A stretch of 58,359 nucleotides of DNA from Candidatus Dactylopiibacterium sp. (GTDB lineage Bacteria > Pseudomonadota > Gammaproteobacteria > Burkholderiales > Rhodocyclaceae). The notes below the pieces were generated by a model that was not told the origin of the DNA, did no database searches, and saw only the letters and a program-made list of their open reading frames with translations. Below, in pieces: positions 27,869-37,828 of the stretch (its first letter is position 1; the number at the start of each line of letters is the position of its first letter). Location: assembly GCA_031119555.1 (NCBI GenBank), contig JAVHXQ010000020.1, forward strand, positions 1 to 58,359, written 5' to 3'. The position numbers and the translations under genes were made by a program.

Positions 27869-29737
27869 TCACAGCGGCAGCGAATCGACGCGATTGCCCG
27901 TCAGGGCTTCGCGGATCGCCTTGTCCATGCGCCGCGCGGCGAGTTCGCCGGTGGCCGCCGACAAGGCGTCGATGCCGGCCTTGATGGCCAGATGATCGGT
28001 GCCCGTGGCAAGCGCCACCAGCTCGGTCAGGCGGGCCTCCACGCGGGCGAGTTCGTCGGCGTCGAGCAGCGCGGCGTCTTCGGCGAGCGCCTGGCGGGTG
28101 GCCTCGATGAGGCGTTCGGCCTCGACCTGCTGCTCGCGCAACGCGCGCGCCTGCATGTCGTGGGCGGCGTGCTCGAAACCGGCCTTGAGCATGCCCGTGA
28201 TCTCGTCGTCCGACAGGCCGTAGCTGGGTTTGACGGTCACGTGTGACTCCACGCCCGTGGTCTGCTCGCGCGCGCTGACCGAAAGCAGGCCGTCGGCGTC
28301 GACCTGGAAGGTCACGCGGATGCGCGCGCCGCCGGCAGGCATCGCCGGAATGCCGCGCAGCTCAAAGCGGGCGAGCGAGCGGCAATCCTGCACGAGCTCG
28401 CGCTCGCCCTGCACCACGTGGATCGCCATGGCGGTCTGGCCATCCTTGAAAGTCGTGAAATCCTGCGCCTTCGCCACGGGAATGGTGGCGTTGCGCGGGA
28501 TCACCTTCTCGGTGAGACCGCCCATGGTCTCGAGCCCCAGCGACAGCGGGATCACGTCGAGCAGCAGCCAGTCTTCGCCGGGGCGGCGGTTGCCGGCCAG
28601 CACGTTGGCCTGCACGGCCGCGCCGATGGCCACGACCTTGTCGGGGTCGATCCCGGTATAGGGCTCGCGGCCGAAGAAACGCTCCACCGCCGCGCGCACG
28701 TGCGGCATGCGGGTGGCACCGCCCACGAGCACCACGGCCTGGATTTCCCCGGCGGCGAGGCCCGCGTCGCGCAGCGCCTTGCGCACGGGCGCCAGGGTGC
28801 GCTCCACGAGGGTGCGTGTCATGTCGTGGAACTGCGCCGCGGTGACTTCGAATTCGCGCTTGCCGTCGGCCGCCAGCGGCACGCTGGCCCATACGGCGGC
28901 TTCGCGCGTGAGCGCTTCCTTGACGCGACGGGCCTCCACCAGCAGCGCGCGCGAACGCGAGCAGTCCAGATCCACGCCATTGGCCTGCTGTTGCAGCCAG
29001 TCGGCCAGCGCTTCATCGAAATCGTCGCCGCCGAGCATGGAATCCCCGCTCGTGGCCATGACTTCGAAGACCCCGCGCGACAGGCGCAGGATGGAGAAAT
29101 CGAACGTCCCGCCGCCCAGGTCGTAGACCGCGTAGATGCCCTCGGCGGCTTCGTCCAGCCCGTAGGCAATGGCGGCGGCGGTGGGCTCGTTGAGCAGGCG
29201 CAGCACGTTCAGGCCGGCGAGTTTCGCCGCGTCCTTGGTCGCCTGGCGCTGGGCGTCGTCGAAATAGGCCGGCACCGTGATGACCGCCCCCGCGAGGTCG
29301 TCGCCCAGCGTGGCCTCGGCGCGCTCGCGCAAGGTGCGCAGGATCTCGGCCGAGACTTCCACCGGCGTGCGCGGGCCCGCCACGGTGTTCAGGCGCACCA
29401 TGCCCCCCGTGTCAACGAGGTCGTAACGGCTGCGCATGCCGGCGTCGGCGTCGGCCAGCCCGCGTCCCATGAGGCGCTTGACCGAGGCAATGGTGTTGCG
29501 CGGGTCCGCCGCCTGGGCAAGCAGGGCTTCCTGGCCCACGACGGTGCGGCCGTCCTTGAAGTAGCGCACCACGGACGGCAGGATCACGCCGCACCCTTCA
29601 CCGGGCAGGCACTCGGGAAGCGAGTGGCGCACGGTGGCCACGAGCGAGTTGGTGGTGCCCAGGTCGATCCCGACCGCGAACCGCTGTTGATGCGGGTCCG
29701 GCGATTCGCCGGGCTCGGAGAGCTGTAGAAGGGCCAT
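27869..29737 (-). CDS. hscA: Fe-S cluster chaperone HscA (Hsp70 family)
   Basis: A 622-residue specialised DnaK-like ATPase that binds the LPPVK motif of IscU and promotes cluster transfer. Seen: ATPase signature [15 protein letters not shown] near residue 23, [32 protein letters not shown], then a beta-sandwich substrate domain and helical lid. It begins on the last base of hscB and has no neighbouring dnaJ, as expected for hscBA. Confidence 0.97.
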   Translation of the reverse strand: MALLQLSEPGESPDPHQQRFAVGIDLGTTNSLVATVRHSLPECLPGEGCGVILPSVVRYFKDGRTVVGQEALLAQAADPRNTIASVKRLMGRGLADADAGMRSRYDLVDTGGMVRLNTVAGPRTPVEVSAEILRTLRERAEATLGDDLAGAVITVPAYFDDAQRQATKDAAKLAGLNVLRLLNEPTAAAIAYGLDEAAEGIYAVYDLGGGTFDFSILRLSRGVFEVMATSGDSMLGGDDFDEALADWLQQQANGVDLDCSRSRALLVEARRVKEALTREAAVWASVPLAADGKREFEVTAAQFHDMTRTLVERTLAPVRKALRDAGLAAGEIQAVVLVGGATRMPHVRAAVERFFGREPYTGIDPDKVVAIGAAVQANVLAGNRRPGEDWLLLDVIPLSLGLETMGGLTEKVIPRNATIPVAKAQDFTTFKDGQTAMAIHVVQGERELVQDCRSLARFELRGIPAMPAGGARIRVTFQVDADGLLSVSAREQTTGVESHVTVKPSYGLSDDEITGMLKAGFEHAAHDMQARALREQQVEAERLIEATRQALAEDAALLDADELARVEARLTELVALATGTDHLAIKAGIDALSAATGELAARRMDKAIREALTGNRVDSLPL

Positions 29738-30249
29738 CAGTTTTCCAGTAATGCCAGGGCGTCGGAGAGTTCGTGACGCAGCTTTTCCATGAACATGAGC
29801 CGGCGCACGAGTTCGGAGGCGAGCGCGGTGTCGCCGTCGTCGTCGATGGCGTGTTTCAGGTCATCGAGCATCACGCGCTCGTCGCGGGCGAGTTCCCGGT
29901 TCAGGCGCTCGAGTTCGGTGCCGTCGCCCTGGGCCTCCTCGACGGCCTCGCGCCATTCCATCTGCTGCATGAGGAAAGCGCCCGACATCGCGGTGTTGCG
30001 TTCCACGTCGATCGCCGCGCCGCGCCGCGCCAGCAGGTAGCGTGCACGGCTGACGGGGTTGCGCAGGGTGCGGAAGGCCTCGTTGGCGTGCGTGGCCCAT
30101 TGCATGGCCACGCGCCGCTCGGCTTCCGGGCGATGGGCGAAACGGTCGGGATGAACCTGAGCCTGCACGTGGCGATAGGCCGCGTCGAGCTGACCCATGT
30201 CCAGCGCGTAGCGTTCAGGCAGTCCGAAGAGCGAGAAGTACTCTTGCAT
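29737..30249 (-). CDS. hscB: Co-chaperone HscB (J-domain)
   Basis: A 170-residue J-protein that brings IscU to HscA and stimulates its ATPase. The J-domain occupies residues 1-75 with the key HPDRF motif (about 33-37); the C-terminal three-helix domain binds IscU. It overlaps hscA by one base. A 111-base gap with a strong hairpin separates it from iscA. Confidence 0.95.
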   Translation of the reverse strand: MQEYFSLFGLPERYALDMGQLDAAYRHVQAQVHPDRFAHRPEAERRVAMQWATHANEAFRTLRNPVSRARYLLARRGAAIDVERNTAMSGAFLMQQMEWREAVEEAQGDGTELERLNRELARDERVMLDDLKHAIDDDGDTALASELVRRLMFMEKLRHELSDALALLEN

Positions 30250-30259
30250 AGTGATGAAC

Positions 30260-30285
30260 GCCCTGCCGCGGGGGCGAGGCAGGGC
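30260..30285 (-). other. Hairpin in the iscA-hscB intergenic gap
   Basis: A perfect 8-bp stem GCCCTGCC/GGCAGGGC (30260-30267 with 30278-30285) with a 10-base loop lies 11 bases upstream of hscB. The 111-base gap is the largest within the isc operon. No T-run follows, so it is more likely an mRNA stability or processing element than a terminator. Confidence 0.45.
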
Positions 30286-30360
30286 GCCGAAATGTTGCCG
30301 GCCGGCACGCCGGCACCGCCCGGAGGCGACGCCTGCATGCCGGGGAATGCGCGTCGCGGC

Positions 30361-30684
30361 TCAGACGTTGAAGCTTTCGCCGCAGCCGCACGCGTCCTTG
30401 ACGTTCGGATTGTTGAACTTGAAGCCCTCGTTGAGGCCTTCGCGCACGAAGTCGAGTTCGGTACCGTCAAGGTAGGGCAGGCTCTTCGGGTCGACGAGAA
30501 CCTTCAGCCCCTCGCTGTCGAAGATCACGTCGTCGGGTTCCGAACCGTCGGCGTACTCGAGCTTGTAGGCCATGCCGGAGCAGCCGGAGGTCTTCACGCC
30601 GAGACGGATCCCGATGCCCTTGCCGCGCTTGGAAATGAACTTCGTGATGTGCCGCGCGGCGGCCGGAGAAAGGGTGACAGCCAT
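30361..30684 (-). CDS. iscA: A-type Fe-S carrier IscA
   Basis: A 107-residue A-type scaffold/carrier with the three conserved cysteines: SGCSG near the middle and CGCGESF at the C-terminus. It carries clusters or iron to apoproteins. The start [12 protein letters not shown] is supported by the family N-terminus and lies 8 bases after iscU. Confidence 0.96.
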   Translation of the reverse strand: MAVTLSPAAARHITKFISKRGKGIGIRLGVKTSGCSGMAYKLEYADGSEPDDVIFDSEGLKVLVDPKSLPYLDGTELDFVREGLNEGFKFNNPNVKDACGCGESFNV

Positions 30685-30692
30685 GGCTATCC

Positions 30693-31082
30693 TCACTTGT
30701 TGTCGTGCTTCTTGCGGTAATCCTCGACCGCGGCCTTGATCGCGTCCTCGGCCAGGATCGAGCAGTGGATCTTGACCGGCGGCAGCGCGAGTTCCTCCGC
30801 GATCTGGGTGTTCTTGATGTTGAGCGCTTCGTCCAGGGTCTTGCCCTTGACCCACTCGGTCACCAGCGAGCTCGACGCGATCGCCGAACCGCAACCGTAG
30901 GTCTTGAACTTGGCATCCTCGATGACGCCGGCCTGATTGACCTTGATCTGCAGCTTCATGACGTCGCCGCACGCGGGCGCGCCCACCATGCCGGTGCCCA
31001 CCTGGCTGGTCTCTTCCTTGGCGAAACTGCCGACGTTGCGCGGATTCTCGTAGTGATCCAGTACTTTTTCGCTGTAAGCCAT
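30693..31082 (-). CDS. iscU: Fe-S scaffold protein IscU
   Basis: A 129-residue scaffold on which IscS sulfur and iron form 2Fe-2S clusters. All ligands are present: Cys in [16 protein letters not shown] and [10 protein letters not shown], with Asp next to the first Cys. The HscA recognition motif LPPVK is intact. Starts [18 protein letters not shown], the standard N-terminus. Confidence 0.98.
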   Translation of the reverse strand: MAYSEKVLDHYENPRNVGSFAKEETSQVGTGMVGAPACGDVMKLQIKVNQAGVIEDAKFKTYGCGSAIASSSLVTEWVKGKTLDEALNIKNTQIAEELALPPVKIHCSILAEDAIKAAVEDYRKKHDNK

Positions 31083-31139
31083 GTTTCTTCTCCTGTCAGG
31101 GGGAGGGGCGAACGGGCTGGCCGCGCGCCCTCTCGCAAA

Positions 31140-32348
31140 TCAGTGTGCCGCCCACTGCACGGTGTCGAGGTCGACACCTTCCTGCACCATTTCCCACAAC
31201 GGCGAGAGTTCGCGCAGCTTGCCGATCTTGGCGTGGAGCAGACGGATCGTGAAATCGATCTCGGCTTCGGTCGTGAAGCGTCCGATCGTGAAGCGGATCG
31301 AACTGTGGGCCAGTTCGTCGGAGCGCCCCAGCGCACGCAGCACGTACGAGGGCTCGAGCGAGGCCGAAGTGCAGGCGGAGCCGGAGGATACCGCAATTTC
31401 CTTGACCGCCATGATCAGCGACTCGCCCTCCACATAGTTGAAGCTCATGTTGAGGTTGTGCGGCACGCGCCGCGTGACGTCGCCATTGACGTAGGTCTCG
31501 GCGATGTCGGACAGCCCCTTGAGCAGGCGGTCGCGCAGCGCGCCGATGCGTGCGTTCTCGCTCGCCATTTCCTCGCGGGCGATGCGGAAGGCTTCGCCCA
31601 TGCCCACGATCTGGTGCGTGGCGAGCGTGCCGGAGCGCATGCCGCGCTCGTGGCCGCCACCGTGCATCTGCGCCTCGATGCGCACGCGCGGCTTGCGACG
31701 CACGTAGAGGGCGCCGATGCCCTTGGGCCCGTAGGTCTTGTGCGCGGAAAACGACATCAGGTCGACCTTCAGCGTGGACAGGTCGATCTCGACCTTGCCG
31801 GTGGCCTGCGCCGCATCGACGTGGAAGATGATGCCGCGCGCGCGGCAGATCTCGCCCAGCTCGGCGATGGGCTGAACCACGCCGATCTCGTTGTTCACGA
31901 ACATCACCGAGGCCACGATGGTGTCGGGCCGCAGCGCGGCCTGGAAGGCGTCCAGGTCCAGCAGGCCGTCCTCGCGCACGTCGAGATAGGTCACTTCGAA
32001 ACCCTGGCGCTCCAGCTCGCGCATCGTGTCGAGCACCGCCTTGTGCTCCGTCTTCACGGTCACGAGGTGCTTGCCCTTGCCCTTGTAGAAATTCGCCGCG
32101 CCCTTGAGCGCGAGATTGTTCGACTCGGTGGCGCCGCTGGTCCACACGATGTCCTTGGCGTCGGCGCCCACCAGCTTCGCCACCTGTTCGCGCGCCTCCT
32201 CGACGGCGGCCTCGGCGTCCCAGCCATAGGCGTGCGAGCGGCTGGCGGGGTTGCCGAACTGCTCGGTCAGCCAGGGAATCATCTTCTCCGCCACGCGCGG
32301 ATCCACCGGCGTCGTCGCCGAATAATCGAGATAGATCGGGTGTTTCAT
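31140..32348 (-). CDS. iscS: Cysteine desulfurase IscS
   Basis: A 402-residue PLP enzyme that takes sulfur from cysteine and gives it to IscU and other acceptors. PLP lysine in [17 protein letters not shown]; the mobile catalytic cysteine is in [17 protein letters not shown]. The C-terminal [10 protein letters not shown]...QWAAH matches group I IscS. 57 bases separate it from iscU. Confidence 0.97.
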   Translation of the reverse strand: MKHPIYLDYSATTPVDPRVAEKMIPWLTEQFGNPASRSHAYGWDAEAAVEEAREQVAKLVGADAKDIVWTSGATESNNLALKGAANFYKGKGKHLVTVKTEHKAVLDTMRELERQGFEVTYLDVREDGLLDLDAFQAALRPDTIVASVMFVNNEIGVVQPIAELGEICRARGIIFHVDAAQATGKVEIDLSTLKVDLMSFSAHKTYGPKGIGALYVRRKPRVRIEAQMHGGGHERGMRSGTLATHQIVGMGEAFRIAREEMASENARIGALRDRLLKGLSDIAETYVNGDVTRRVPHNLNMSFNYVEGESLIMAVKEIAVSSGSACTSASLEPSYVLRALGRSDELAHSSIRFTIGRFTTEAEIDFTIRLLHAKIGKLRELSPLWEMVQEGVDLDTVQWAAH

Positions 32349-32375
32349 TCAGAGCTCCTGGGGCTGTGCTGAGTG

Positions 32376-33527
32376 TCAGGCCGCCATCGCGGCCAGCGTC
32401 TTCAGGTCGCGGACGGTCCGGCCCAGCACGGCCAGGAATCCATCCACCTCATCTATCGTGTTGCCCTCTCCCACGCTCACGCGCACGGCGCCGCGCGCCA
32501 GGGCCGCGTCCACCTGCATCGCAAGAAGCGTGCGCGAGGGCTCGCCGTTCGCCGACGAGCAGGCCGCGCCGCTCGCAATGGCGTAGCCGGCCTCGTCCAG
32601 TTTGCCGACCAGGGTCTCGCCGTCCAGGCCGCCAAAGGCGAAAAAGCTGGTGTTCGGCAGACGGGGCGCGCGCGCGCCGAACAGGTGTGCATCCAGCGCG
32701 GCCAGCCCGGCTTCGAGACGCTCACGCAGCGCGCGGGCATGCGCGGCGCGCGCATCGAGCGCGGCAACGGCAAGTTCGCAGGCCATGCCGAAACCGACGA
32801 TGGCCGCCACGTTCTCGGTGCCGGAGCGCAGGCCGCGCTCATGACCACCGCCCGCGATGAGCGGCTGCAGCTCCACGCGCTTGTCGAGCACCAGCGCGCC
32901 GGCACCGATCGGCCCATGCAGCTTGTGCGCGGACAAGGTCAGCGCATGCACGCCCAGGGCGCGGAAATCCACGGGAATCTTGCCCAGCGCCTGCACCGCG
33001 TCGGAGTGCAGGCAGGCGCCGGCTGCGCGCGCCAGGCGCGCCGCCGCGGCGAGATCGTTGATGACCCCGGTTTCGTTGTTGGCGAGCATCACCGAAACCA
33101 GGGCGGGCGCCTGCGCGGCCAGCATGGCGCGCATGGCTTCCAGATCGAGCGCGCCGCGCGCATCGAGCGGATAGACGTCAACACGCCAGCCGGCCCGCCC
33201 GAGCTGGCGTGCGGGCTCGCGCACGCAGGGATGCTCGCTGGCGCCTATGCCCAGGGTGCCGACGCGCAGGCAGGCGGCCGCGCCCTTGAGGAACAGGTTG
33301 TTCGCCTCGGAGCCGCCGCTCGTGAACACGACCTCACCGGGCTGCGCATTCACCGCCGCCGCCACCTGGGCGCGCGCGCGCTCGACGGCATCCCGCGTGC
33401 GCCGGCCGCCCGCGTGACGGCTGGAGGGGTTGCCGAAGCGTTCGCGCAGGTAGGGCTGCATCACTTCCAGCACGCGCGCGTCGAGCGGCGTGGTGGCGTT
33501 GTGATCCAGATAGACGGGCGCGAACAT
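32376..33527 (-). CDS. Second cysteine desulfurase (IscS/NifS-like) in the isc operon
   Basis: A 383-residue group I cysteine desulfurase lying between iscR and the true iscS. PLP lysine in LSAHKLHGPIGAGALVL and catalytic cysteine in ASGAACSSANGEPSRTLL. It is clearly diverged from the neighbouring iscS (different catalytic-loop sequence and C-terminus) and so is a paralogue rather than a recent copy. It probably gives sulfur to a different acceptor or serves as a backup. The start at 33527 (MFAPVYLDHNATTPLD) is the family N-terminus; a longer reading would overlap iscR. Confidence 0.9.
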   Translation of the reverse strand: MFAPVYLDHNATTPLDARVLEVMQPYLRERFGNPSSRHAGGRRTRDAVERARAQVAAAVNAQPGEVVFTSGGSEANNLFLKGAAACLRVGTLGIGASEHPCVREPARQLGRAGWRVDVYPLDARGALDLEAMRAMLAAQAPALVSVMLANNETGVINDLAAAARLARAAGACLHSDAVQALGKIPVDFRALGVHALTLSAHKLHGPIGAGALVLDKRVELQPLIAGGGHERGLRSGTENVAAIVGFGMACELAVAALDARAAHARALRERLEAGLAALDAHLFGARAPRLPNTSFFAFGGLDGETLVGKLDEAGYAIASGAACSSANGEPSRTLLAMQVDAALARGAVRVSVGEGNTIDEVDGFLAVLGRTVRDLKTLAAMAA

Positions 33528-33537
33528 GGCGATGGCC

Positions 33538-34026
33538 TCAGGCTGCGATCTCGGTTTCGCCCTTGGTGCGGCGGAATTCGTCGCAGAGCACGACGACTTC
33601 GTGCGGATTTTCACGCGCGCGGATCTGCTCGACGAGCGTGTCGAGGCTCACCGATTCGAGATACTCGAACATGCGCCGGTTGAGGTTGGACCACAGGTCG
33701 TGGGTCATGCAGCGGTGATGGGGCTGACCGCCACAGTCTTCCTTGCCGCCGCATTGCGTGGTGTCGAGCGGCTCGTCGACGGCCACGATGATGTCGGCCA
33801 CCGAGATCTGCCCCAGCGCCCGCGCGAGGCAGTAACCGCCGCCGGGCCCGCGCACGCTGGACACCAGATGATGGCGCCGCAGCTTGCCGAAGAGCTGTTC
33901 AAGGTAGGAAAGTGAAATGTTCTGGCGTTCGCTGATACCTGCCAGGGTGACCGGGCCACGGTCTTGCCGCAGGGCCAGATCGATCATTGCGGTCACGGCA
34001 AAACGGCCTTTTGTAGTAAGACGCAT
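33538..34026 (-). CDS. iscR: Fe-S cluster-sensing repressor IscR
   Basis: A 162-residue Rrf2-family regulator. The winged helix (about 1-65, MRLTTKGRFAVTAMIDLAL...) is followed by the 2Fe-2S ligand set Cys92, Cys98, Cys106 and His109 (in CMTH), equivalent to Cys92/98/104 and His107 of E. coli. With its cluster it represses the isc operon; without it the operon opens. A matching type 1 site lies 100 bases upstream over the operon promoter. Confidence 0.97.
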   Translation of the reverse strand: MRLTTKGRFAVTAMIDLALRQDRGPVTLAGISERQNISLSYLEQLFGKLRRHHLVSSVRGPGGGYCLARALGQISVADIIVAVDEPLDTTQCGGKEDCGGQPHHRCMTHDLWSNLNRRMFEYLESVSLDTLVEQIRARENPHEVVVLCDEFRRTKGETEIAA

Positions 34027-34100
34027 CAGCTGCTCCGTTCTCTGTAGGGCGGGAAGCCAGAACCGCTTCGTGATCGAACGGTTTCTGACCAGAATCAATA

Positions 34101-34119
34101 CTTGATTATTTTTATCAAG
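34101..34119. promoter_or_regulatory. Inverted repeat CTTGAT-N7-ATCAAG in the iscR leader region
   Basis: A perfect 6-bp inverted repeat around an AT-rich loop, just downstream (minus strand) of the iscR -10 element. It does not fit the IscR type 2 consensus and could be a second operator or a transcript hairpin. Confidence 0.35.
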
Positions 34120-34150
34120 AATACGATTTCCGACTAATACAGTCAAGTAT
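34118..34150 (-). promoter_or_regulatory. iscR-isc promoter with IscR type 1 binding site
   Basis: On the minus strand, -35 TTGACT (34141-34146) and -10 TATTCT (34118-34123) are exactly 17 bases apart. The 25-base segment 34126-34150 matches the E. coli type 1 IscR consensus (core GACT...AGTC, ending in GTAT) at 23 of 25 positions by my reading and covers the -35 and spacer, as needed for repression. Confidence 0.88.
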
Positions 34151-34194
34151 AGGGACGGTACGCCCGCCCCTATCGCCACGATAGAATCGCGCGG

Positions 34195-34860
34195 ATGCCG
34201 CCCGCCACTCCGTCTTACCGTCCCCCGCCCGAAGGGCCGCTGCCGCTCCTTCATGTCGATGCGCACCTGCTCGTGCTGGACAAGCCCTCCGGCCTGCTCT
34301 CGGTGCCCGGTCGCGGCGCCGACAAGGCCGACTGCCTGGCAAGCCGCGTGCAGCGTCACTACCCCGACGCACTGGTCGTGCATCGCCTCGACATGGAAAC
34401 CTCCGGGCTGATCCTCATGGCGCGCAGCCCCGAGATGCAGCGCGCGCTGGGGCTCCTGTTCGAGACGCGGCGCATCCACAAACGCTACGTCGCCTGCGTG
34501 GGCGGCTGCCCGGAGCCGGCCGCGGGCATCGTGGACCTGCCGCTGATCACCGACTGGCCCAACCGCCCGCGCCAGATCGTGGATCACGCGCTCGGCAAAC
34601 CGGCGCGCACGCATTACCGGGTCGTCGCCGGCGGGCCGCAAGCCGGCAGCCGCGTGGCGCTGGAGCCCGTGACGGGGCGCTCGCACCAGTTGCGCGTGCA
34701 TATGCAGGCGCTGGGCCACCCCATTCTGGGCGACGCGCTGTATGCGCCGGCGGAACTCCAGGCCGCCGCGCCGCGCCTGCTGCTGCACGCGGAATGGCTG
34801 GGTTTCACGCATCCGGCCACGGACGAGCCGTGCGAGTTCTTCTCCCCCGCCCCCTTCTGA
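34195..34860 (+). CDS. rluA: Dual-specificity RNA pseudouridine synthase RluA
   Basis: A 221-residue pseudouridine synthase, the size of E. coli RluA (219), which modifies 23S rRNA U746 and some tRNAs at U32. Seen: DKPSGLLSVPGR, catalytic Asp in VVHRLDMETSGL, and GRSHQLRVHMQALGHPILGD. It has no S4 domain, as expected for RluA. The gene starts 45 bases from the IscR site on the opposite strand, so expression might also be affected by IscR. Confidence 0.9.
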   Translation: MPPATPSYRPPPEGPLPLLHVDAHLLVLDKPSGLLSVPGRGADKADCLASRVQRHYPDALVVHRLDMETSGLILMARSPEMQRALGLLFETRRIHKRYVACVGGCPEPAAGIVDLPLITDWPNRPRQIVDHALGKPARTHYRVVAGGPQAGSRVALEPVTGRSHQLRVHMQALGHPILGDALYAPAELQAAAPRLLLHAEWLGFTHPATDEPCEFFSPAPF

Positions 34861-34866
34861 GTTCAT

Positions 34867-35196
34867 TCAGTGGCGCGGTGCAAACATGATGATGGCCATG
34901 CCCGCGAGCGCAACCGCCGAGCCCAGCAGGTCCCACGACGTGGGGCGGATGCCATCCACGGCCCATAGCCAGAGAATCGCCACGCAGATGTACACCCCGC
35001 CATACGCTGCATAAACCCGCCCGGCCGCCGCCGGATGCAGCGTCAGCAGCCATGCGAAAAGCGCCAGGCTGGCCGCGGCGGGCAGCAACAACCATGCGCT
35101 GCGCCCGCCGCGCAGCCACAGCCACGGAAGGTAGCAACCAACGATTTCCGCCAGCGCGGTCAGCAGATAGAGGGCCAGGGTGCGCAGCTCGGGCAT
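34867..35196 (-). CDS. YnfA-family small membrane protein (UPF0060)
   Basis: A 109-residue protein with four transmembrane helices, almost the length of E. coli YnfA (108). Diagnostic segments: [47 protein letters not shown] and the C-terminal helix. The family resembles small multidrug resistance pumps; some members are reported to export drugs, but the role here is unknown. The start is set at [12 protein letters not shown] (35196). Convergent with rluA, 6 bases between stops. Confidence 0.92.
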   Translation of the reverse strand: MPELRTLALYLLTALAEIVGCYLPWLWLRGGRSAWLLLPAAASLALFAWLLTLHPAAAGRVYAAYGGVYICVAILWLWAVDGIRPTSWDLLGSAVALAGMAIIMFAPRH

Positions 35197-35723
35197 GAGA
35201 GGTGTCCGGAGGAGAAAGCGGGCGAACATGATAAGCGTCCGGCCCGCCGGACTGACGCGGATCATGCCGCACCCGCGCGCGGCAGTGCACAATCGCGACC
35301 GCCGTACAGCCGTGCGCCCGCCTCAAACGCCGTTCCTGCCTTGCCACCGAAGTTCCCGTCCATCCGTTCCAGCTCCGCCCTGCCGACTTGTGCCGGCACG
35401 ACGCTGAAAGCCGCGCGCGCCCCTCTTTGCCCCTGCGCGCTGCGCGACGCGGGCCTTGCCGGCAGGCGCCCCGAGGCGCCGGGCCCACGCGCGACGGATG
35501 GCCCCGCGCCGTGGCTGGCCGCGCTGGCCACGGCACGCGGGGTCAGCGCTGCGCTTGCGCACAGCCGCCCTGGCCCGGCGCACCGGGCAGGACCCACCGG
35601 CCAGCCAGCCGGCCCGGGCCACGGCTCGCCCTGAATACTCATGCCGCATTCGTCGAAGTGGAGGACAATGCGGCCCAATTCCCCTCCATCGGCGCGTTCC
35701 GCGCCGCATCCGGTACACAAACA
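35197..35723. other. 527-base gene-free region upstream of deaD
   Basis: No convincing gene is present. It contains a 16-base palindrome GTCCGGC-CC-GCCGGAC (35237-35252) and an 8-bp stem GCCGCATT/AATGCGGC (35643-35650 with 35667-35674) whose 16-base loop includes GGAGG. The second lies 50 bases before the deaD start. Cold-shock helicase mRNAs usually carry long structured leaders, so this may be the deaD 5' untranslated region. Confidence 0.45.
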
Positions 35724-37814
35724 ATGACAGAAACCGTCGATAGCTTCGCCGCGCTGGAACTTTCCGCGCCCATCCTGCAGGCCCTGTCCGATGTGGGTTA
35801 CGAAACGCCCTCGCCGATCCAGGCGGCGTGCATCCCGCACCTGCTCGCCGGGCACGACATCCTCGGCGAGGCCCAGACCGGCACGGGCAAGACCGCCGCG
35901 TTCGCGCTGCCCCTGCTCGAACGGCTCGACGCCAGCATCAAGACGCCGCAGATCCTCGTGCTCACGCCTACGCGCGAACTGGCGATCCAGGTCGCCGAGG
36001 CCTTCCAGAAGTACGCACGCTACCTGCGCGACTTCCACATCCTGCCGATCTACGGCGGTCAGAGCATGGTCGTGCAGCTGCGTCAGCTCTCGCGCGGCGC
36101 CCAGGTGATCGTCGGCACGCCCGGCCGCGTCATGGACCACATCGAGCGTGAAAGCCTGGACCTGTCGCAGCTCAAGGCCATCGTGCTCGACGAGGCGGAC
36201 GAAATGCTGCGCATGGGCTTCATCGACGATGTTCAGTGGATTCTCGAACACACGCCGGCCACGCGTCAGACCGCGCTGTTCTCGGCCACCATGCCGGACG
36301 CCATCCGCCGCGTCGCGCACACCTACCTGAAGGACCCCAAGGAGGTGAAGATCAAGGCCGCCACGAGCACGGTCGCCGCGATCACCCAGCGCTACTGGCA
36401 GGTGCGCGGCGTCAACAAGCTCGACGCGCTCACGCGCATCCTCGAGGTGGAAGAAAGCTTCGATGCCGCGATCATCTTCGTGCGCACCAAGATCGCCACC
36501 GAGGAACTCGCCGACAAGCTCGAAGCACGCGGCTATGCCGCCGCCGCGATCAACGGCGACATGAACCAGGGCATGCGCGAGCGCGTGATCGAGCAGCTCA
36601 AGGCCGGCACGCTGGACATCCTCGTCGCCACCGACGTGGCCGCGCGCGGCATCGACGTGCCGCGCATCACGCACGTCATCAACTACGACATCCCCTACGA
36701 CACCGAAGCCTACGTGCACCGCATCGGCCGCACCGGCCGCGCGGGCCGCCAGGGCGTCGCGATCCTGTTCGTCGCGCCGCGCGAACGCGGCATGCTGCGC
36801 GCCATCGAACGCGCCACGCGCCAGCCCATCGAGCAGATCTCGCTGCCCACGCGCGAGGATGTCGAGGAGCGCCGCATCGCCCAGCTCACGCAGAAAGTGC
36901 TGGAAGCCATCGAAGCGGAAGACATGCAGTATTTCGGCGAAGTGCTGGGCCAGCTCGCCGAAGAGAATGACCTCACGATCGCCGACGTCGCCCCCGCCCT
37001 GCTCTACATGGCGCAGAAGGAACGCCCCCTCAAGGTCGAAGAACACGGCCACGGCTGGGACGTGGCGACCGCGCCGGCCGAAGCGCGCGCCCAGGGCGAA
37101 CGTCCGGCCCGCTTCGAGCGCGAGGAGCGCGCCCCGCGCGAGCGCCCCGCCCGCCACGACTTCGTGCAAGGCACGCCCACCCAGCGCTACCGCATCGAAG
37201 TGGGCCGTCAGCACGGCGTGATGCCCAAGGAAATCGTGGGCGCGATCGCCAACGAAGGCGGCATCGACGGCCGCCTGATCGGGCAGATCGACCTCTTCGA
37301 CACCTTCAGCACGGTGGAGCTGCCGGCGCTGCCCGAGCCCTTGCTGGGCGTGCTGAAGCGCACCCGCGTGCGCGGGCAGGCAATCAACATCCGTCCGCTC
37401 GCCGAAGGCGAACGCTATGAGCGCAGCCGCCCCGCGCGCGACGATCGCCCGCGTCGTTTCGAGGGCCAGGAGTCGCGCGGCGGCTTTGCCCGCGACGAGC
37501 GCGCCCCGGCCAAGCGCTGGGGTGGTAACACCTACCCCGAAGCACGCAGCTTCGAAGAACGCCCGCCGCGCCAGGACCGCGAAGGCAGCGAGCGTCGCTT
37601 CGACACGCGCGGCGAGCGCCCCCGCCCCGCCGACGACACGCGCCGTCCTCCTTATCACGAGCCGCGTCCCCGCAGCTTTGGCGATGCTCCGCCCAAGCGC
37701 AGCTTCGTGCGCGACGAGCGCCCTGCCCCCGCCAATCGCGACGAGCGCCCGCGCAGCTTCGGCGACAAGCCGAAGACCGCTTTCAAGACCGCGCGCCCGA
37801 AGAAAAGCTGGTGA
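35724..37814 (+). CDS. deaD: DEAD-box ATP-dependent RNA helicase DeaD/CsdA
   Basis: A 696-residue RNA helicase that aids ribosome assembly and mRNA turnover, especially in the cold. Seen in order: Q motif (FAALELSAPILQALSDVGYETPSPIQ split over residues 8-33), AQTGTGKT (motif I), PTRELAIQ, GTPGRV, VLDEADEML (motif II), SATMP (III), then IIFVRTK, DVAARGIDVP and HRIGRTGRAG (VI). A DbpA-like RNA-binding fold follows (about 480-560, RYRIEVGRQHGV...), then an Arg/Asp/Glu-rich disordered tail of about 130 residues. Start MTETVDSF at 35724 fits the family; a longer upstream reading is low-complexity. A clear terminator follows. Confidence 0.95.
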   Translation: MTETVDSFAALELSAPILQALSDVGYETPSPIQAACIPHLLAGHDILGEAQTGTGKTAAFALPLLERLDASIKTPQILVLTPTRELAIQVAEAFQKYARYLRDFHILPIYGGQSMVVQLRQLSRGAQVIVGTPGRVMDHIERESLDLSQLKAIVLDEADEMLRMGFIDDVQWILEHTPATRQTALFSATMPDAIRRVAHTYLKDPKEVKIKAATSTVAAITQRYWQVRGVNKLDALTRILEVEESFDAAIIFVRTKIATEELADKLEARGYAAAAINGDMNQGMRERVIEQLKAGTLDILVATDVAARGIDVPRITHVINYDIPYDTEAYVHRIGRTGRAGRQGVAILFVAPRERGMLRAIERATRQPIEQISLPTREDVEERRIAQLTQKVLEAIEAEDMQYFGEVLGQLAEENDLTIADVAPALLYMAQKERPLKVEEHGHGWDVATAPAEARAQGERPARFEREERAPRERPARHDFVQGTPTQRYRIEVGRQHGVMPKEIVGAIANEGGIDGRLIGQIDLFDTFSTVELPALPEPLLGVLKRTRVRGQAINIRPLAEGERYERSRPARDDRPRRFEGQESRGGFARDERAPAKRWGGNTYPEARSFEERPPRQDREGSERRFDTRGERPRPADDTRRPPYHEPRPRSFGDAPPKRSFVRDERPAPANRDERPRSFGDKPKTAFKTARPKKSW

Positions 37815-37828
37815 GGTCAGGCAACATG

